From Plakobranchus ocellatus (lineage: Eukaryota; Mollusca; Gastropoda; Plakobranchidae), in NCBI GenBank assembly GCA_019648995.1, contig BLXT01006392.1, positions 1,896,078 through 1,917,787 of the forward strand: a stretch of DNA of 21,710 nucleotides. The letters run 5' to 3'. Made by a program: the position numbers and the translations under genes. Numbering within the stretch: the stretch's first letter is position 1; each line of letters begins with the position of its first letter. Positions 20,353 to 21,710 of this stretch are shown here, one piece after another. The notes below the pieces were generated by a model. That model worked only from the letters and a program-made list of their open reading frames with translations. It was not told the DNA's origin and did no database searches.

Positions 20353-21366
20353 CATTTAACATTTCAATATCTAACATTTTTTACCATTTCTTTTTCCAAT
20401 CACTCTGACACAAAGCCTATGTAAGCAAATATCTGCTAACTAAAACATACTATCGTATTATTAAATTTATGGTTAGATCATAGCCCATAGGGCTGCTGCA
20501 TAGGCAATATGTCCAAACATAAGCAATATTTTACATACCCGATTACATATGTCTATACTCCAATACTAATTTGGAGGCCTTTATGCTAAGGCGTTTGGAC
20601 TGTAACTGAAGCTAAAATGTTACATAAACTTCTGACAACCACGAATTAAGTGCTACTCCTGGGTGAGCTTTGAGCCTCACTGCATTTTCCTTGTGTTCCT
20701 CCCTACTTTATCTTGACCAATCTATGAAAATTAAATTTTTTTTACAAAACAACTCAGGGCACCTTTGCGGCAGATGTTTTTTGTTTCATTTTTGTTTTTT
20801 CATATTTAACCTCTAAGTATTAAATGATTAAACTCCAAATGATACACGAACTAAATGGTTAAGGAGACCATGGATCATGACAACTAAAATTATACTAATA
20901 GGTTGGTTGATTTAAACAATTTTTTTAAAATTCTATTCATTCAACAATTATTGCCAAATTATATTATGTTCACTATTTTTCAATTTGCTGAATAGGTTTG
21001 TAACAGAGATTTTTTATCCCTCAAATCATTTTTATTTCATTTTTTTTAATGTAAACATACCTTTCCACTTGTCATATGATAATATCCTAAAACTTTCTTA
21101 TCTGCATTTCTTTTTTCTAAAGCTTAAGAGACCCACCAGAAAGCTGAGCTGCGCAAGCCCATCATCATCATGCCCTCCTTAATCTTCTTCTCCTTCTCAG
21201 ACACTATTCTGACTGTAAGTTGACTAACCATAAAAGTGAATGAGATGACAAAGTATATAGAAGAAGTAGTTTGAATGGAACTTGAGTCCGGAGAATACTC
21301 TTTCTTATCCATCATCTGCACACGAAGGCTTCTTGCCTTTGGATCAGGGCTGGACAACCCCAAATT
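807..21366 (-). CDS. ABCA5: ABC transporter subfamily A (ABCA5-like), partial, 8 internal exons
   Basis: This gene encodes part of a full-length ABCA transporter, a membrane protein that uses ATP to move lipid-type substrates; vertebrate ABCA5 is an endolysosomal member. The eight exons are listed separately below. Their phases are mutually consistent and they join into 456 uninterrupted codons. In residues of this partial protein: a membrane helix at about 34-55, the cytoplasmic motif [15 protein letters not shown] at 57-71, further helices at about 78-101, 109-131, 141-160, 177-191 and 217-238, then EYG..PLYFL, Walker [10 protein letters not shown] at 336-344, the Q-loop GICPQHD with Gln385, and the signature [10 protein letters not shown] at 437-446. 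DIYEGQIT before Walker A, KIKEGM..MGLR, CLLSP.AF and NLSGGQ.RKL recall ABCA5 more than ABCA1 or ABCA3; this comparison is from memory. The start codon, first extracellular loop, Walker B and second half lie outside the window. Subfamily is near certain; the ABCA5 assignment is an inference. Confidence 0.85.
1015..1236 (+). mobile_element. Retrotransposon fragment with C-terminal zinc-finger motif
   Basis: In one plus-strand frame the stretch reads [17 protein letters not shown] followed by a stop, then [20 protein letters not shown]. The pattern C-x2-C-x8-H-x4-C with ETxxH inside is that of the zinc-binding motif found after the reverse transcriptase or RNase H of many LINEs. The final cysteine codon is now TGA. 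The patch (about 965-1330) is clearly GC-richer than its surroundings. Upstream the frame appears shifted ([16 protein letters not shown] in another frame). It is a short dead remnant, antisense to the ABCA gene, and not obviously of the same family as the other two LINEs. Confidence 0.58.
3134..3418 (+). mobile_element. tRNA-derived SINE
   Basis: The head has an A-box-like TGGCTCATCTGG and a good B box GGTTCAAATCC about 35 bases on, the internal RNA polymerase III promoter of a tRNA-derived SINE. The flanks of the head do not pair as an acceptor stem, so it is not a working tRNA. An unrelated body of about 200 bases follows and ends in a (TTTTAC)n/T-rich tail. Imperfect direct repeats TCAACCCT (3126-3133) and TCAACACT (3419-3426) probably mark the target duplication and set the ends. 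I do not recognise the SINE family. Confidence 0.75.
3682..3834 (-). CDS. ABCA5: ABCA exon g: Q-loop of NBD1
   Basis: This 153-nt exon has phase 0 at both ends and a good donor, ACT|gtaagt. It encodes residues 366-416. [25 protein letters not shown] contains the Q-loop Gln385 that contacts magnesium and couples to the membrane domain. [16 protein letters not shown] is the helical-subdomain strand (family: EHL..FA.IKG). The acceptor could be the AG giving GAG ATT (3834, chosen) or one codon later (3831). I prefer the first because ABCA proteins have G.(E/D)I at this place. Confidence 0.9.
3835..8032 (-). other. Intron between exons f and g
   Basis: This 4198-bp intron holds the minus-strand LINE at about 4740-6660. 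From 3835 to 4740 (one N at 4398) and from 6660 to 8032 it is AT-rich sequence in which I recognise no gene or repeat family. Confidence 0.78.
4740..6660 (-). mobile_element. Decayed non-LTR retrotransposon (LINE), RT region, minus strand
   Basis: This is a second, inverted copy of the family at 13660-15756. Read on the minus strand it gives a degraded N...[13 protein letters not shown] stretch (about 6330-6280), [26 protein letters not shown] (about 6030-5925), [11 protein letters not shown] (about 5900-5870), [23 protein letters not shown] (about 5730-5660), [17 protein letters not shown] (about 5575-5525) and NVCS near its end (about 4780). Nucleotide identity to the plus copy is easy to see over long stretches, for example around 6500 against 14040. 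Stops and frameshifts make it inactive. It lies in sense orientation in the ABCA intron. It lacks both insertions found in the plus copy. The ends are approximate. Confidence 0.85.
8033..8166 (-). CDS. ABCA5: ABCA exon f: Walker A of NBD1
   Basis: This 134-nt exon completes the split Gly codon and encodes residues 322-365. The acceptor is ctctttctgtgcag|GC and the donor CTG|gtatgc. [16 protein letters not shown] leads into Walker [10 protein letters not shown] (336-344), which binds the ATP phosphates through the lysine. It is followed by [21 protein letters not shown], the family's L.GL..PT.G.A...G segment. All Walker A residues are intact, so this site looks catalytically sound. The open frame continues upstream of the acceptor only by chance; that sequence has no family resemblance. 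Confidence 0.93.
10078..10095. repeat. Short (AT)n tract
   Basis: About 17 bases of alternating T and A within an intron. It has no evident role. Confidence 0.8.
10395..10449 (-). pseudogene. Decayed partial copy of exon e and its donor
   Basis: The 27 bases at 10395-10421 match the intron just past the exon e donor (10481-10507) at 22 positions, offset by exactly 86. On the exon side (10422-10449, gene strand) the copy reads [13 protein letters not shown] in the frame used by exon e, against LTKTFK...AVDG. The donor GT has become GC (GATG|gcaagtg). The in-frame stop, a shortened centre and no clear acceptor argue against use. It looks like an old tandem duplication of the exon end and following intron. 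Whether the GC donor is ever spliced cannot be told from the sequence. Confidence 0.68.
10508..10566 (-). CDS. ABCA5: ABCA exon e: 59-nt microexon-sized start of NBD1
   Basis: This exon is short enough that an open-reading-frame scan would miss it. I searched for it because exon d ends two bases into a codon and exon f begins at the second base of one. It has a consensus acceptor (tttatccag|A) and a very strong donor (GATG|gtaagtg). It encodes [19 protein letters not shown] plus the split Arg before and split Gly after. This is the A-loop strand of NBD1: the family pattern is IR(I/N)..L.K.(Y/F)..K..(V/A)(E/D)AL.G, with an aromatic residue (here Phe309) that stacks on adenine. Phase, splice sites and homology agree independently. 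A decayed partial copy lies 86 bp downstream in the direction of transcription. Confidence 0.88.
11639..11681. repeat. (GA)n microsatellite, first
   Basis: A pure GA run ends in the assembly gap. On the ABCA gene strand it is (TC)n. Confidence 0.95.
11682..11710. other. Assembly gap, 29 Ns
   Basis: This run of Ns interrupts a (GA)n tract between two copies of a tandem repeat. The gap length is probably only an estimate. Confidence 0.99.
11873..11934. repeat. (GA)n microsatellite, second, close to the exon d donor
   Basis: A nearly pure GA run lies 11 to 72 bases downstream of the exon d donor in transcription, so it reads (CT)n in the pre-mRNA. Such tracts bind polypyrimidine-tract proteins and the DNA can form a triplex; any effect on splicing here is speculation. 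Confidence 0.93.
11945..12113 (-). CDS. ABCA5: ABCA exon d: linker from TMD1 to NBD1
   Basis: This 169-nt exon encodes the end of Gly245 through residue 300 and two bases of Arg301. [17 protein letters not shown] is the post-membrane motif shared by ABCA proteins (EYG/QYG...PLFFL..SYW). A variable acidic linker follows, then [15 protein letters not shown], in the place of 'EPVPPEF.GKEAIRI' just before NBD1. The acceptor is acttctag|GTGAATATG. The donor is ATGAG|gtctgt, weak beyond GT. I preferred it to the GT 20 bases further on because its phase and sequence join exactly to exon e. The donor is followed within about 25 nt by a long (CT)n tract on the gene strand and a 237-bp duplicated block. 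Confidence 0.86.
13433..13640 (+). mobile_element. tRNA-derived SINE with long variable-arm-like head
   Basis: GGATGGCTCAGTGCTTGTTCGCTTGG resembles the D-arm and A box of a tRNA, and GGTTTCGAATCC about 55 bases later is a B box with one extra T. The spacing leaves room for an anticodon arm (TTCCTCTGTCTGGCAAG) and a long variable arm, as in leucine or serine tRNA. The two ends do not form an acceptor stem and a non-tRNA body with (TGTCT)n follows, so this is a SINE and not a working tRNA gene. I could not define target-site duplications; both ends are approximate. Confidence 0.6.
14850..15002. mobile_element. 153-bp TTAA-flanked MITE nested in the LINE
   Basis: The segment begins TTAACTCTCTAGAGACGG and, read on the minus strand, also begins TTAACTCTTTCTGGACA, so the ends are imperfect inverted repeats next to a TTAA on each side. 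The interior holds a T-run and a near-palindromic AGCGCCGGTATATATCCGG block. It splits the retrotransposon frame between RETIL and RNLDDVSG; with one TTAA kept, the frame is continuous. The inverted LINE copy has the uninterrupted site at 5684-5687. TTAA duplication is known for piggyBac-like and some Kolobok-like elements, so a non-autonomous member of one of those is the likely type. It has no coding capacity. Confidence 0.82.
15752..15756. repeat. Target-site duplication ATAGC, left
   Basis: ATAGC directly precedes TGTTGGG and is repeated exactly after CCCAACA at 18063-18067. Within the interrupted retrotransposon the pair represents one original ATAGC, as the continuous frame shows. Confidence 0.8.
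15757..18062. mobile_element. 2.3-kb TG...CA element, probable solo LTR, nested in the LINE
   Basis: The element starts TGTTGGG and ends CCCAACA, a 7-bp inverted terminus with the TG...CA ends typical of LTRs. It is bordered on both sides by ATAGC (15752-15756 and 18063-18067), a 5-bp target duplication as LTR integrases make. It interrupts a non-LTR retrotransposon exactly between two parts whose frame is otherwise continuous. I saw no second copy of its first bases near its right end, so it is not an LTR pair with an internal region; a single long solo LTR fits best. It has no convincing coding region. Its outer thirds (about 15780-16080 and 17100-18060) are GC- and CpG-richer than the host intron. 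Orientation is undetermined. A DNA transposon with short termini is the alternative. Confidence 0.7.
16480..16570. repeat. Two-copy 46-bp tandem repeat inside the 2.3-kb element
   Basis: A-run, CCAAACCCAAC, then (A/G)AATGAA..CATTTT.AGAACATA occurs twice with a 46-bp offset (CCAAACCCAAC at 16487 and 16533). A third, poor start follows a longer A-run near 16571. LTRs often carry such short tandem repeats, but this alone is not diagnostic. Confidence 0.8.
18063..18067. repeat. Target-site duplication ATAGC, right
   Basis: This is the second exact copy of ATAGC, immediately after the terminal CCCAACA of the 2.3-kb element. Confidence 0.8.
18068..18250 (+). mobile_element. 3' part of the plus-strand non-LTR retrotransposon
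   Basis: This resumes the retrotransposon interrupted at 15756. It reads [14 protein letters not shown]...[13 protein letters not shown], the usual C-terminal tail of this reverse-transcriptase family. The minus-strand copy has the equivalent [11 protein letters not shown] at about 4757-4790. The frame is continuous with the sequence left of 15757 when the insert and one ATAGC are ignored. The exact 3' end is uncertain; A-rich runs follow at about 18225-18275. The apparent small open frame here is this tail, not a host gene. Confidence 0.75.
18342..18492 (-). CDS. ABCA5: ABCA exon c: last helix of transmembrane domain 1
   Basis: This 151-nt exon has an acceptor in a good context (caatctccag) and a strong donor, CCAG|gtaagat. 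It encodes residues 195-244 and the first base of Gly245. It starts with [15 protein letters not shown], the short lumenal loop region, and continues into [28 protein letters not shown], which is one long helix plus the conserved 'Y.D.V.PG' end of transmembrane domain 1. The next exon completes PGEYG, equivalent to PGQYG in ABCA1 and PAEYG in ABCA5. The open frame extends past the donor into the intron but diverges from the family there. Confidence 0.9.
18493..19491 (-). other. Intron between exons b and c
   Basis: This 999-bp intron has a short A-rich low-complexity run at about 18510-18550, which is a pyrimidine tract on the gene strand close to the acceptor. Short open frames on either strand resemble nothing I know. 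Ends are gttggt...ctccag. Confidence 0.75.
19492..19843 (-). CDS. ABCA5: ABCA exon b: core of transmembrane domain 1
   Basis: This 352-nt exon is the longest here. Its acceptor has a clean pyrimidine tract (ctccttttttttcag) and its donor is CAG|gttggt, weak beyond GT. It supplies the last base of Trp77 and then residues 78-194. Hydropathy by eye shows four membrane segments: about 78-101, 109-131, 141-160 and 177-191. Between the second and third is [14 protein letters not shown], equivalent to the F..S..F..A..A pattern conserved in ABCA transmembrane domains. [11 protein letters not shown] near the end matches the conserved LLSP.AF helix of ABCA1 and ABCA5. Phase 0 at the end fits the following exon. 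Confidence 0.9.
19844..21136 (-). other. Intron between exons a and b
   Basis: This 1293-bp intron is AT-rich and carries a long (AT)n tract listed separately. The rest is unique-looking sequence, with a slightly GC-richer patch at about 20570-20770 in which I recognise nothing. Ends are gtgggt...ttttcag. Confidence 0.75.
20279..20349. repeat. (AT)n microsatellite, about 35 units
   Basis: This is an uninterrupted alternation of A and T for about 71 bases inside an ABCA intron. Apparent Tyr-Ile repeat proteins on both strands are artefacts of it. Such a tract is polymorphic and can extrude a cruciform; its length in the assembly may be unreliable. Confidence 0.97.
21137..21366 (-). CDS. ABCA5: ABCA exon a: end of extracellular loop, helix, EKEKKIKEG motif
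   Basis: This is the most upstream exon in the window, 230 nt, phase 0 at its start and ending with two bases of a Trp codon. The acceptor is a TACAG preceded by a T/C-rich tract and the donor is TCTG|gtgggt. It encodes residues 1-76: a polar stretch (about 1-33) that would close the first extracellular loop, one hydrophobic helix ([20 protein letters not shown]), then [15 protein letters not shown]. In ABCA proteins that last motif lies on the cytoplasmic side after the second helix of transmembrane domain 1. The split Trp codon is completed by the G that opens the next exon, giving AFWLSW, a junction typical of the family. The four-Met run is slightly unusual. Confidence 0.87.
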
Positions 21367-21710
21367 CTGTATCAGAAAGAAAAGAAAATTTCGCAGTGTT
21401 CATTGTAAATTTATCACAAGACAAAAACAAGGGACTTTGCCTTACAAAAGGAGAATATTTTTCTGGAAGATATATAATGTATTGTCATGAAGAATGAAAA
21501 GGGGTACAACAGATAATCGCCATAAAGTTCATACTAGAGTCTCGCAAATTATGTTAAAGAATGTCGGTATCAAACCTTAAGACGTATCACAACTGTTCTG
21601 ATATGTTTGTAACTTTTTTTGCTGAATTAAAAAAACCCCTTATTAAAAAAAAAATAACTTAACACATGTATTACTTAAATGGAGATATAAATACAGGTTC
21701 CACTTTCATT
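21367..21710 (-). other. Intron upstream of exon a (partial)
   Basis: This is the downstream part of the intron before exon a, in the direction of transcription. It is AT-rich and holds a T/C-rich stretch leading to the acceptor. Open frames on the plus strand across the exon boundary are antisense shadows of exon a. I see no gene or repeat. Confidence 0.6.

Noticed and set aside
20168..20408. Tyr-Ile repeat open frames on both strands
   Set aside because: They are artefacts of the (AT)n microsatellite.

Overview
The window is animal nuclear DNA. It is AT-rich and intron-rich, with GT-AG introns of 1 to 6 kb, long (GA)n and (AT)n microsatellites, tRNA-derived SINEs and decayed non-LTR retrotransposons. 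An invertebrate is likely, and a mollusc is my best guess from the style of the repeats, but nothing here proves the taxon. The sequence contains 29 Ns at 11682-11710 and one N at 4398, so it is a draft assembly.

The only host gene I can support is on the minus strand and spans the window. It is an ABC transporter of subfamily A, most like ABCA5. Eight internal coding exons, read right to left, are 21366-21137, 19843-19492, 18492-18342, 12113-11945, 10566-10508, 8166-8033, 3834-3682 and 926-807. All junction phases agree. The exons sum to 1368 nt (456 codons) with no stop. They encode the end of the first extracellular loop, the later helices of transmembrane domain 1, the linker, and nucleotide-binding domain 1 from before Walker A through the ABC signature. 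The N-terminus lies to the right of the window; Walker B, the H-loop and the second half-transporter lie to the left.

The introns hold mobile DNA in layers. Two copies of one non-LTR retrotransposon family lie in opposite orientation: 4740-6660 (minus) and 13660-15756 continuing at 18068-18250 (plus). The plus copy is interrupted twice. A 153-bp miniature inverted-repeat element (14850-15002) sits at a TTAA site. A 2.3-kb TG...CA element (15757-18062) is flanked by the 5-bp direct repeat ATAGC and looks like a solo LTR. The minus copy lacks both insertions and serves as an empty-site reference. There are also two tRNA-derived SINEs (about 3134-3418 and 13433-13640), a retrotransposon zinc-finger fragment (1015-1236) and a 237-bp tandem duplication around the N gap.

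Two observations were not obvious. One is the 59-nt exon at 10508-10566, too short to appear as an open reading frame but required by phase on both sides. The other is a decayed partial copy of that exon and its splice donor 86 bp further along in the direction of transcription. I found no evidence of a new biological system. The interest lies in the exon duplication and the datable nesting of transposons.
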